Shown piece by piece: positions 14,690 through 23,034 of a DNA stretch of 26,354 bases. Both the position numbers and the translations under genes were made by a program. The DNA lies in assembly GCA_023412455.1 (NCBI GenBank), contig JAEYNQ010000077.1, forward strand, positions 1 through 26,354. The letters run 5' to 3'. The DNA is from Bacillota bacterium. GTDB lineage: Bacteria; Bacillota; Clostridia; Lachnospirales; Cellulosilyticaceae. The notes under the pieces were generated by a model. It made no database searches and was not told where the DNA came from. It was given only the letters and a program-made list of their open reading frames with translations. Every line of letters starts with the position of its first letter. The first letter of the stretch is position 1.

Positions 14690-15925
14690 AAAGCTCAAGA
14701 TAGAAGACCTTATTCCAGCTAGTTACAATCCTAGAAAAGATTTAAAACCTGGGGATAAGGAATATGAAAAAATCAAAAACAGTATTACAGAGTTTGGGTA
14801 TGTCGAGCCAATAATTGTCAATAAAGACCTAACTATTATTGGTGGACACCAGCGATTGAAAGTATTAAAAGATGTAGGTTTTAGTGAAGTAGACTGTGTA
14901 ATTGTAGAAGTTGATAAGACTAAGGAAAAAGCACTAAATGTAGCTCTTAATAAAGTGACCGGTTCCTGGAATGAAGCACTATTGGTGGAACTTATCAAAG
15001 ACCTACAAGTGTTAGACTATGATGTTTCCTTTACTGGTTTTGAACCACCTGAGATAGAAGAACTATTTAATAACCTTCATGATAAGGAAATCAAGGATGA
15101 TAACTTTAATGTAGATGGGGCACTCACTGAAAACCCTATTTCTAAACAAGGTGATGTTTGGTTATTAGGTAGGCACCGATTAGTATGTGGAGATAGTACC
15201 TCACCCGAAACCTATATTAAACTCATGGAAAGTAAAAAAGCTAATCTAGTGGTAACAGATCCCCTTACGGAGTTGACTACGCGGGTAAAGCCGGTACCAT
15301 TCAGAACGATAAGATGAAGGATGAAGATTTTTATCAATTCCTCTTAGCTGCCTTTTGTCGTATGTCAGAAAATATGGAAGAGGATGCTTCTATTTATGTA
15401 TTTCATGCAGATATAAAAGGCCTTATCTTTAGAAAAGCCTTTCAAGATGCTTGTTTCTATTTATCTGGTGTGTGCCAGTGGGTAAAACAATCTTTTGTTC
15501 TTGGTAGGAGTCCGTATCAATGGAAGAATGAGCCTATCCTCTATGGATGGAAAAAGTCCGGTAAGCATAAATGGTATGCTGGGCGAAAAGAAACAACTAT
15601 CTGGAATTTTGACAGACCTAGTAGAAGTGAATTACACCCTACAACTAAGCCCGTACCTCTTATTGCTTATCCTATTCAGAATAGTAGTATGAGCAATTGC
15701 ATTGTATTAGATCCCTTTGGTGGAAGTGGTTCTACCCTTATTGCCTGTGAAGAAACTAATCGCATTTGCTACACCATTGAATTAGATGAGAAGTTTGTAG
15801 ATGTCATTGTGAAGCGCTATATAGAATACAAGGGAACGGCAGATGAGGTTTATCTACTAAGAAATGGAGAAAAACAATCTTTTGCAAGCTTGGAGCAAGA
15901 TCAAGAAAAGGCGAATATCAACTAG
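14679..15925 (+). pseudogene. ParB-domain DNA methyltransferase, frameshifted in the DPPY motif
   Basis: Two adjacent frames (14679-15317 and 15314-15925) together encode one beta-class N4/N6 DNA methyltransferase of about 415 residues. The N-terminal ParB/sulfiredoxin-like domain has IGGHQRLKVL. The catalytic motif should read DPPYGVDYAGKAG, but at 15261-15264 the DNA has four C where five are needed. Reading therefore changes to DPLTEL and stops at 15317. The second frame continues with NDKMKDEDF and has motif I VLDPFGGSGSTLIACE and a TTKP segment. Everything outside the missing base looks intact, so the break is recent or a sequencing error. An intact enzyme would methylate phage DNA, probably against host restriction. 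Confidence 0.88.
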
Positions 15926-16079
15926 TGTACTTACCAATTGGCGCATTGTGTACTAAGCACAAATATCCGATGTGTTTATTGTGAAATGTATGTGGCACAA
16001 GGGCCTACACTTATCTTCCATACAGAGTTAACATGTGTACTACCGAAAGGGAAAACACACTTTGAAAGGAAGAAAATAC

Positions 16080-16976
16080 ATGAAAACACAAAGGTTTGGC
16101 ATTGAAATTGAAATGACAGGCATTACCCGAAAGGAAGCAGCCGAGTGTATCAAAAAAGAACTCAAAAGTATTTGTTTAGTCCACGCAGGAGGAGGTTATG
16201 ATGCCTACCACATTATGGACATGGAAGACAGAACTTGGAAGGTAGTTTCAGATGCAAGTATTGAGGCACAAAGAAAAATGGAGAAAACAATTGGATATGC
16301 TTCAAACGAGTATCGGGTAGAACTGGTTAGCCCCATTCTTACCTACCAAGATATTGAGATCTTACAAGAACTTGTAAGAGCCTTAAGAAAAGCAGGAGCC
16401 ATTACCAATAAAAGTTGCGGTATTCACATCCATGTAGATGCCATACCTCATACGCCAACAAGCCTTAAGAATTTGGTCAATCTAATGGCAAGTAAAGAAG
16501 ACTTACTTTACAAGAGCCTTCAAATAGACCCTGAAAGATTAAGATATTGCAAAAAAGTAAATGAAGAACTTATTCAAACCATTAATAAGAAAAAGCCTAA
16601 AACACTAGATGCCTTAGCAGATGTTTGGTACGAAGGTTATGGTTTTGAAGAAAGAGACAGACATTACCATCAAAGTAGATACCACGGACTTAATTTACAC
16701 AGTGTATTTAATAAAGGCACCATAGAGTTTAGACTTTTTAATAGCACGACCCACGCAGGCAAGATAAAAGCCTACATTCAATTTTGCCTAGCTCTCAGCT
16801 ACCAAGCATTGACTCAAAAGACAGCAAGTCCAAGAAGAACCTATACTGACAACGAGAAATACACCTTCAGATGTTGGATGCTAAGACTTGGATTAAATGG
16901 AGATGAGTTCAAAACTTGCAGACATCATTTTCTAGCTAATCTAACAGGAAATTCAGCATGGCGAAGAGTAGCTTGA
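16080..16976 (+). CDS. Amidoligase family protein
   Basis: A 298-residue protein, with the start set at ATG 16080 after GGAAGAAA instead of a longer frame from 16035. It shows glutamine-synthetase-like amidoligase motifs: RFGIEIEMTG (5-14), WKVVSDAS, EYRVELVSPIL, CGIHIHVDA and GTIEFRLFNST, which supply the acidic and His/Arg residues for ATP and metal. The family is predicted to form amide or peptide bonds on small molecules or proteins. In phages it is known to travel with AIG2-like gamma-glutamylcyclotransferases, and here the next gene, overlapping by 19 bases, is one. The substrate is unknown; cell-wall or protein modification are candidates. Confidence 0.88.
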   Translation: MKTQRFGIEIEMTGITRKEAAECIKKELKSICLVHAGGGYDAYHIMDMEDRTWKVVSDASIEAQRKMEKTIGYASNEYRVELVSPILTYQDIEILQELVRALRKAGAITNKSCGIHIHVDAIPHTPTSLKNLVNLMASKEDLLYKSLQIDPERLRYCKKVNEELIQTINKKKPKTLDALADVWYEGYGFEERDRHYHQSRYHGLNLHSVFNKGTIEFRLFNSTTHAGKIKAYIQFCLALSYQALTQKTASPRRTYTDNEKYTFRCWMLRLGLNGDEFKTCRHHFLANLTGNSAWRRVA

Positions 16977-17482
16977 GAGGAAGAGAATGGGAGGGGTTAA
17001 GCCCTTCCCTTCATGAAAGGGTGAATGAGTTGAAGACTAAAATTTACGCTGCCTATGGTAGCAATATGAATTTAGAGCAAATGGCAAGTAGATGCCCTGC
17101 TGCAAAAGTAATAGGTACAGGCATATTAGAAGATTATAAACTAACATTTAGAGGCCTATATAAAGGTGTAGCCAATATAGAGCCTTGCGAAGGAAAAGAA
17201 GTACCTATTGTACTTTGGGAAATCACAGAATACTGTGAAGTAGCTCTTGATATGTACGAAGGGTATCCAAGACTTTATGAGAAAAGGGATGTTAAAGTTA
17301 AGATTGGTACTAAGATTAAAAAGGCCATGGCCTATATTATGACTAATGAGTATAAAAATAAGCCGAGTCTACCTACAGGCTACTATTTAGGGGTTATTAA
17401 CCAAGGCTACCTAGACAATGGATTAGACCTAGAACCTTTAAAAGAGGCACATCTAGAGTGCATAAAGGAAGTGAATCAATAA
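16958..17482 (+). CDS. Gamma-glutamylcyclotransferase (AIG2-like) protein
   Basis: The domain starts at about residue 28 with IYAAYGSNMN, the substrate-binding loop of the AIG2/GGCT fold, followed by GTGILEDYKLTF, ANIEPCEG, VPIVLWEIT and LDMYEGYPRLYEK, where the Glu of YEGYP is the catalytic acid. The ATG at 16958 overlaps the amidoligase gene; a TTG at 17030, preceded by AAAGG, would give a protein that begins right at the domain and is a credible alternative start. Enzymes of this fold cleave gamma-glutamyl amide bonds. Beside an amidoligase it may edit or reverse the same modification. Confidence 0.85.
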   Translation: MAKSSLRGREWEGLSPSLHERVNELKTKIYAAYGSNMNLEQMASRCPAAKVIGTGILEDYKLTFRGLYKGVANIEPCEGKEVPIVLWEITEYCEVALDMYEGYPRLYEKRDVKVKIGTKIKKAMAYIMTNEYKNKPSLPTGYYLGVINQGYLDNGLDLEPLKEAHLECIKEVNQ

Positions 17483-17485
17483 ACT

Positions 17486-17875
17486 ATGGAACGATTCTTT
17501 ACTCAAAAAACGTGTGATAGGTGTGGCGGTAGTTTAGAGGACGGTAGAATAATGAGTATGCTTAATACCGATTGCCTTTGCTTAAATTGTAAAAAGAAAG
17601 AGAAACAACATCCACAGTATAAAGAAGCTGCAGAGGCTGAATTAGCAGAAATTAGACAAGGTAATTATAACTATCAAGGTCTATTCAAGGAACAAAAGAT
17701 TACTCATGAGCTACTGAAGCAGATATTAGAAATTAGGGACTCTGGTAAATATAATATGTTTGATGTTACCGGCATTCAAAGAGAGGCCTATGAAAGAAAT
17801 TACTTGGAACTGGTTAACCTCATAGAAGAGGACATTCGAGCTTACCTTAATTTTATTTTACATGGCACAAGATAG
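17486..17875 (+). CDS. Zinc-ribbon and DUF5049 protein
   Basis: A 129-residue protein. Residues 10-36 hold a zinc ribbon (CDRCGG and CLCLNCKKK). The C-terminal half (about 75-120) matches DUF5049: LLKQILEIRDSGKYNMFDV and then QREAYERNYLELVNLI. DUF5049 occurs in Bacillota phages, often beside amidoligase/GGCT genes, with unknown function. It follows the GGCT gene by 3 bases, so it is probably co-translated and functionally linked. A GNRA-loop terminator follows immediately. Confidence 0.75.
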   Translation: MERFFTQKTCDRCGGSLEDGRIMSMLNTDCLCLNCKKKEKQHPQYKEAAEAELAEIRQGNYNYQGLFKEQKITHELLKQILEIRDSGKYNMFDVTGIQREAYERNYLELVNLIEEDIRAYLNFILHGTR

Positions 17876-17880
17876 TATCA

Positions 17881-17908
17881 AGGGACTTACGAGAGTAGGT
17901 CCTTTTTT
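17881..17908 (+). terminator. Terminator before the terminase genes
   Basis: AGGGACTTAC (17881-17890) and GTAGGTCCTT (17895-17904) form a 10-bp stem with two G-U pairs and a GAGA tetraloop, followed by more T residues. Confidence 0.8.
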
Positions 17909-17929
17909 CATGGAAAGGAGATGGTACTC

Positions 17930-18394
17930 ATGGCACAAAGTGGACGGAAACCTAAGCCAACAGCTCTTAAAGTTTTAGAAGGGAATCCTGGTAAAAGACC
18001 TCTTAATACTAAAGAACCTAAACCCAAAAGCAAGGCTCCTAAATGCCCTAACTGGCTAGAAGCTGAAGCTAAAAAGGAATGGCGTAGAATGAGTAAACAC
18101 TTAGAGCTGATGGGCTTATTAACTGAAGTGGATATGGCAGCTTTTGGTGGGTATTGCCAAGCCTACGCCAGGTGGAAAGAGGCTGAAGAGTTTATTAGTA
18201 AGCATGGTTCCATCGTTAAAACCCCAAGTGGCTATTGGCAACAGGTACCTCAAGTGAACATAGCCTCTAATTACCTAAAAATAATGGGCAAATTCTGTGA
18301 GCAGTTTGGACTAACACCATCTGCTAGAAGTAGAATTGTTGCGGATAAAAGTAGTGATGACTTTGACGTTATGGAAGATATTTTGAAAGCATAG
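17930..18394 (+). CDS. Terminase small subunit, P27 family
   Basis: A 154-residue protein. The ATG at 17930 stands 9 bases after GGAAAGGAG, whereas the ATG at 17921 touches the site and is unlikely. The basic N-terminus GRKPKPTALKVLEGNPGKRP is the signature of P27-type small terminases, followed by helices LEAEAKKEWRRM, YCQAYARWKEAE and FGLTPSARSRI. The protein recognises the phage DNA end region and presents it to the large subunit. The large subunit gene follows 9 bases later. Confidence 0.92.
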   Translation: MAQSGRKPKPTALKVLEGNPGKRPLNTKEPKPKSKAPKCPNWLEAEAKKEWRRMSKHLELMGLLTEVDMAAFGGYCQAYARWKEAEEFISKHGSIVKTPSGYWQQVPQVNIASNYLKIMGKFCEQFGLTPSARSRIVADKSSDDFDVMEDILKA

Positions 18395-18403
18395 GTAAGA
18401 CTT

Positions 18404-20011
18404 ATGGATCAGAGATATAAATTAATAGACTACACACCTTCACCTTTTATGCTACCAACCTCCCACTATGATGAAGCCAAAGCTGATAGAGCTGTTAATT
18501 TTATTCAGTGCTTAAAGCACACTAAAGGGCGTTGGGTAGGTAAACCTTTTGAACTAATAGCTTGGCAAGAACAGATTATAAGAGATTTATTTGGCATAGT
18601 TAAAGAGGATGGCACAAGACAGTTCTTAACAGCCTATGTTGAATTGCCTAAGAAACAGGGTAAAAGTGAGCTTGCAGCTGCTATTGCTTTATATTTACTA
18701 TTTGCAGATAAGGAACCTTCAGCAGAGGTCTATGGCTGTGCGGCAGATAGACAACAGGCATCCATTGTATTTGATGTAGCCACTCAAATGCTTAAGCAAT
18801 CCTCAGCATTAAGTAGACGAGCAAAAATAGTAGGTTCAACTAAACGTATTGTTTATCCAAATCAAGCTAGTTATTATCAGGTACTTTCAGCTGAGACCTC
18901 AACTAAGCATGGATACAATGTTTCTGGACTTATCTTTGACGAGATTCATATACAACCTAATCGTAAGCTTTATGATGTTATGACAAAAGGATCAGGAGAT
19001 GCTAGAACTCAACCCCTCTTTTTTATCATTACAACAGCAGGAACTGATAGAAATTCCATATGCTATGAATTACACCAAAAGTCTAATGATCTTCTACAGA
19101 ATAGAAAGATAGATCCTACATTTTATCCTGTACTTTATGGTATATCAGATGATGACGATTGGACAGATGAAGCTAACTGGTATAAAGCCAATCCTTCTTT
19201 AGGGATTACAATTGATATAGAAAAAGTAAGGATAGCTTTTAATTCCGCCAAGGAGAACCCGGCAGAAGAGAATGTATTTCGCCAACTTCGTCTTAACCAG
19301 TGGGTAAAGCAATCTATTCGTTGGATGCCGATGAATAAATGGGATGAGTGTGCTTTTCCTGTCTCTGTTGATACTCTTCAAGGTAGAGAGTGCTATGGTG
19401 GATTAGACTTATCATCAACTACAGATATCACAGCTTTTGTACTTGTATTTCCACCAAGAGACGAGACCGAAAAATATGAAATACTTCCATTCTTCTGGTT
19501 ACCTGAAGAAACTCTTGATTTAAGAGTAAGACGAGACCATGTCCCCTATGATGTTTGGCAACAACAAGGGTATATAAAAACAACAGAAGGTAACGTTGTT
19601 CATTATGGCTTTATAGAAACTTTTATTGAAAAATTAGGTACTAGGTATAACATCAAAGAAATAGCTTTTGATAGATGGGGAGCAGTTCAACTGGTACAGA
19701 ACTTAGAGGGAATGGGATTTACTGTAGTTCCGTTTGGACAAGGCTATAAAGATATGTCTCCACCATCTAAGGAACTCATGAAACTTACTTTAGAGAAGAA
19801 ACTAGCTCATGGCAGTAATCCAGTTCTAAGATGGATGATGGACAATATTTTTATCAAAACTGATCCAGCAGGTAATATAAAACCAGATAAAGAAAAGAGT
19901 ACTGAGAAAATTGATGGGGCAGTAGCTTTAATCATGGCACTTGATAGAAGTATAAGAAATAACATTGATAAAAGTAGTATTTATGATAAACGAGGAATAT
20001 TAACGATATAA
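18404..20011 (+). CDS. Terminase large subunit
   Basis: A 535-residue packaging motor and nuclease. The ATPase part has an adenine-binding WQEQII (54-59), Walker A PKKQGKS (82-88), Walker B GLIFDE (175-180) and the coupling motif ITTAGTD. The RNase H-like nuclease has D335 in YGGLDLSS, D423 in AFDRWG and D504 in KIDGAVALIMA. The C-terminus YDKRGILTI is the usual ending, so the gene is complete even though foreign cargo follows 83 bases later. In related phages the portal gene comes next. Confidence 0.95.
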   Translation: MDQRYKLIDYTPSPFMLPTSHYDEAKADRAVNFIQCLKHTKGRWVGKPFELIAWQEQIIRDLFGIVKEDGTRQFLTAYVELPKKQGKSELAAAIALYLLFADKEPSAEVYGCAADRQQASIVFDVATQMLKQSSALSRRAKIVGSTKRIVYPNQASYYQVLSAETSTKHGYNVSGLIFDEIHIQPNRKLYDVMTKGSGDARTQPLFFIITTAGTDRNSICYELHQKSNDLLQNRKIDPTFYPVLYGISDDDDWTDEANWYKANPSLGITIDIEKVRIAFNSAKENPAEENVFRQLRLNQWVKQSIRWMPMNKWDECAFPVSVDTLQGRECYGGLDLSSTTDITAFVLVFPPRDETEKYEILPFFWLPEETLDLRVRRDHVPYDVWQQQGYIKTTEGNVVHYGFIETFIEKLGTRYNIKEIAFDRWGAVQLVQNLEGMGFTVVPFGQGYKDMSPPSKELMKLTLEKKLAHGSNPVLRWMMDNIFIKTDPAGNIKPDKEKSTEKIDGAVALIMALDRSIRNNIDKSSIYDKRGILTI

Positions 20012-20047
20012 TTTGTTGATTTTTCAGAATATTAACTTTAATTATGT

Positions 20048-20089
20048 ATTATATCTTGATATAATGATGATATCTTAAAGAAGGAGGGG
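20048..20089 (+). promoter_or_regulatory. Promoter with overlapping palindrome, for the cargo module
   Basis: TATAAT at 20060-20065 is preceded by TG one base upstream (TGATATAAT), an extended -10 promoter; the -35 region (TTTAAT, 20037-20042) is weak. ATTATATC (20048-20055) and GATATAAT (20058-20065) are perfect 8-base inverted arms with a 2-base gap that cover the -10 box, so a repressor bound there would block transcription. A further ATATC half-site lies at 20070-20074. An AAGGAGG ribosome binding site follows at 20081-20087. Confidence 0.6.
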
Positions 20090-20094
20090 CCATT

Positions 20095-21183
20095 TTGAGT
20101 ATAATTAATAAAATATTAACGGTACCTCAACGTGAAAATGCCGGAAGTAGAACAAGTAATAGATTTAATTACCAGCAAGTATGGGCATTTAATCGTATGT
20201 TAGAACTATTAAAGCAAGATAAAAATTTCATATTACTTATGGAATTTCACGATGATATCATCATTTTAGATTGTTCTACAGAAAATGAAATGATAGATTT
20301 TTATCAGATTAAAACTAATACAACAAAAGGACGTTTTATTACCACAACCTTTATTACTAAAGATGGAAATAAATACCCTGATGAAATGTCTATAATGCAG
20401 AAAATGATTGATAATTACTCAAAATTTTCTGCAGAGACTAAAAGTTTGCATCTCGTATCTAATAAGTTTTTTGATTATGGCATTCTTCGTAACAACGATG
20501 ATTCTACTAGTAGAACAGTCGTTAAACTAAACGAACTTCAAGATACTAAATTACAGATAATAACAAGTGATATGTGCAAAGCTTGTAGTTTTGATAGTTC
20601 GTTGTGTAATAATTCATGTACAGACATAATTTATTTTGATGTTTCTTTCCAAGATTTAATTAATTATGAAGAAACAGTTATGGGGATATTTGTTAACCAA
20701 TTATTTAGTATGGGAATTGAAAGTACTGTGAGTCAAACAAAAACATTATTTTATACTATTCTTGGAGAAATTAAGAGAATTAATAATTGTGAAACTCGCC
20801 CATATAATATTCAAGATTTAAGAACGCATAAATCTATCACAAGTGACTGCTTTAAAGAGTGGATAAACCAGCTTAAATATGAAAGTAAAGAAGGATCATG
20901 GGATACGATACAATCATATTTACTTCATGATGGAGTAGCATCTTTTACGGTTAACAAAATTGGACATAACTGGAGAAAATGTCAAATAGATTTGATGGAT
21001 ATAGAGGACGTGACTTTACAAGACATTAGAAATGAAGTCAAAGAGCTTTGTAGAAATAATAAATTTAATAATGTTAAAGATGCTATATATTTTATTTATA
21101 GTGAGTTAATAAATAGAAAAGACATAGTTGCCTATACTCAAGAGTATATATATACAATTATTATAAGGGAGTTGTTTCTATGA
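20095..21183 (+). CDS. DUF4297/Cap4-type nuclease effector (Lamassu/ABC-3C-like)
   Basis: A 362-residue protein starting at a TTG seven bases after AAGGAGG. The N-terminus REAGSRTSNRF-like stretch (REN at 13-15, then AGSRTSNRFNYQQVWA) and the acidic core LLMEFHDDIIILD (E50, D53, D54), followed by DFYQIKTN (Q71, K73), match the DUF4297 nuclease of Cap4 and LmuA effectors, a PD-(D/E)XK DNA endonuclease. Cys161, Cys164, Cys171 and Cys175 form a possible zinc knot. The C-terminal 180 residues have no catalytic motif and probably bind the partner ATPase. The stop overlaps the next ATG (ATGA). In Lamassu systems this kind of effector is held inactive by an SMC-like ATPase and released on infection. 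Confidence 0.75.
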   Translation: MSIINKILTVPQRENAGSRTSNRFNYQQVWAFNRMLELLKQDKNFILLMEFHDDIIILDCSTENEMIDFYQIKTNTTKGRFITTTFITKDGNKYPDEMSIMQKMIDNYSKFSAETKSLHLVSNKFFDYGILRNNDDSTSRTVVKLNELQDTKLQIITSDMCKACSFDSSLCNNSCTDIIYFDVSFQDLINYEETVMGIFVNQLFSMGIESTVSQTKTLFYTILGEIKRINNCETRPYNIQDLRTHKSITSDCFKEWINQLKYESKEGSWDTIQSYLLHDGVASFTVNKIGHNWRKCQIDLMDIEDVTLQDIRNEVKELCRNNKFNNVKDAIYFIYSELINRKDIVAYTQEYIYTIIIRELFL

Positions 21184-21317
21184 GTAATACAGTACATATG
21201 GTCAAAGATAATGAAATCTTATATCTACGCTATAAAAAACTAGTAAGAAGTTTAAGGAGGGGTAAGATTGAAAAGATTAGTTCTGCAAAAACTAGTAATA
21301 ATATCTCAAAAAAATGA
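21180..21317 (+). CDS. 45-residue ORF in the middle-component position
   Basis: An ATG overlapping the nuclease stop (ATGA) has its own AAGGGAG site at 21165-21171, eight bases upstream. It encodes 45 residues (MSNTVHMVKD... ending NISKK), basic, with a likely helix ILYLRYKKLVRSLRRGK. Its last 50 bases overlap the start of the ATPase gene in another frame, and that gene's AGGAGG lies inside it, so all three frames are translationally coupled. Its position equals the middle component (LmuC/MC) of Lamassu and ABC-3C operons, but those proteins are about twice to several times longer. It may be a minimal or decayed middle component, or only a coupling leader. Confidence 0.5.
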   Translation: MSNTVHMVKDNEILYLRYKKLVRSLRRGKIEKISSAKTSNNISKK

Positions 21318-22995
21318 AGATGCAAAGATTATTAACTTTAACGAAAAATTGACAATTGTTACTGGTGATAATCCAACCGGTACAACTATAAATCGAACGG
21401 GTAAATCATTAGTTATGAAATCAATCTACTATTCTCTAGGGGCTAAGTTGAAAAAATATACTACTAATTGGAAGTCATTACAAATAGCAACAATAGTGAA
21501 TTTTAGTTTTGATGGTAAAGATTATGAACTTTATAGAAATAATGAGTGCTTTATACTTACTCAAGCTAAAGGTACTATGTTTTTTAAAAGTGTTTCTGAT
21601 CTACGGTTATTTTTTATAGAATTATTTAATTTCAAAATTAGATTACCTAATAACAAAAATACATCTAGTATATCTTATGCGTATCCTGGTGGGATGTTTA
21701 TGCCTTTTTATATTGATCAGGATAGGGGATGGTCTGGAACTTGGGATTCTTTTAGTGATATAATAGGTGGAGATTGGAAGAAAGAAATTTTTCTATATCA
21801 TATTGGGATAAGGACCCCTCAGTATTATGATTTACTAGATGAGAAAATGAAAATAGACATTGAACAAAAAGAAAATAAAAGCCAAGAAAATACGCTAAAA
21901 ATTATATATAAGAATCATATAGAAAAATATCAGCAATATTTAGATATTAATGTTAATATTGAAGAATTTTCGAAAGAAATTGGTGAATTAACTCAAGAAT
22001 TAAATGTTCAACTTAATAAAAAAAATGCCATTAAGCAAGAAATAGTAAGATGTTTTAATGATATACGTGAAGCTGAAGAATTATACATTGTTGCAGAAAA
22101 GACATATAACGAGTTATTGAAAGATGCTGACTATGTAGAAAATAATTTATCTGATGATGTTATTGCATGCCCAATTTGTGGAACAGTTCATCAAAATAGT
22201 ATCCAGAATCATTTTGAAATGTATTCAGAAATTCAAGAGTGTGAAGATGTTATGCATTCATATTTTGAAGAGAAAAATAAATTGGAGAGCAAAGTACAAA
22301 AACAAACTGCTAAACTTAATGAACTAGAAGAGTATATTAATAACATAAATAAAATTCTAACTCGAAAAAGGGAGGCTATTACCTTTCAAGAAATTATTAT
22401 TGCAGAGGGTTCAAAATCTATATTAAAAGATTTAAAAGAAGAATTAGCCTTGCTTGAAGAAAAAATACTAAAGTGTGAAAAGCGCCTAAAAGAAATCCGT
22501 TCAGAACAAACCACGATTTCTAAAGCAGGTGGACCTATTAAAGACTTATATATTCAAAATTTAATGCATAATTTACTCCAACTTAATGTTATAGACATTG
22601 ATAATAAAGAGCTAAAAGACATTAAATTAAGTTTTAATAGTGGAGGAAATGATTTACCCTGCGCAATTATGGCCCAAGTATATGCTCTTTTCACTGTCGC
22701 TAATAAATATTCAATCTCCGTCTGTTCACCAATTGTTTTAGATGCTATATTTCAACAAGAGCCTGCACAAGAGAAGATAGATAAAATATGGCAGTTTGCT
22801 ATAATGGATCAACCAATTGATTCTCAGTTGATTTTATCTACTACGGAATTACATGGTGATGTTCCCGAAGGGACTATAATCAGATTAACAAAAGAAAAAA
22901 ATGCTCTAAATACTACAGATTATGAAGCAGAGAGAGAAAAAATTATAGATTATAAAGACAAACTTTTAAAGATGCTTAAGGAAGAATCTAATTAA
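21268..22995 (+). CDS. SMC/Rad50-like ATPase with CxxC hook (LmuB/ABC-3C-like)
   Basis: A 575-residue protein starting at a TTG seven bases after AGGAGG. Residues 25-60 hold the nucleotide loop NRTGKSLVMKSI (42-53; the first Gly of the Walker A loop is Thr). Two coiled coils (about 185-290 and 315-415) flank C301-P-I-C304, a Rad50-type zinc hook. The C-terminal half has a signature-like FNSGGND (456-462) and Walker B IVLDAIFQQEP (489-499). The residue after the Walker B Asp is Ala and not Glu, similar to the DSPxQQ form of conflict-system ATPases. The protein is predicted to dimerise, sense DNA ends or unusual DNA and control the nuclease encoded upstream. This DNA is visibly more AT-rich than the head genes. 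Confidence 0.8.
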   Translation: MKRLVLQKLVIISQKNEDAKIINFNEKLTIVTGDNPTGTTINRTGKSLVMKSIYYSLGAKLKKYTTNWKSLQIATIVNFSFDGKDYELYRNNECFILTQAKGTMFFKSVSDLRLFFIELFNFKIRLPNNKNTSSISYAYPGGMFMPFYIDQDRGWSGTWDSFSDIIGGDWKKEIFLYHIGIRTPQYYDLLDEKMKIDIEQKENKSQENTLKIIYKNHIEKYQQYLDINVNIEEFSKEIGELTQELNVQLNKKNAIKQEIVRCFNDIREAEELYIVAEKTYNELLKDADYVENNLSDDVIACPICGTVHQNSIQNHFEMYSEIQECEDVMHSYFEEKNKLESKVQKQTAKLNELEEYINNINKILTRKREAITFQEIIIAEGSKSILKDLKEELALLEEKILKCEKRLKEIRSEQTTISKAGGPIKDLYIQNLMHNLLQLNVIDIDNKELKDIKLSFNSGGNDLPCAIMAQVYALFTVANKYSISVCSPIVLDAIFQQEPAQEKIDKIWQFAIMDQPIDSQLILSTTELHGDVPEGTIIRLTKEKNALNTTDYEAEREKIIDYKDKLLKMLKEESN

Positions 22996-23034
22996 ATGCA
23001 AGTATATTTTGATAATAGTATACACTAGATGATT

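Noticed and set aside
15255..15275. Programmed ribosomal frameshift in the methyltransferase
   Set aside because: There is no classical X-XXY-YYZ slippery heptamer, and the break falls within the catalytic motif, where family members read straight through. A lost base explains it more simply.
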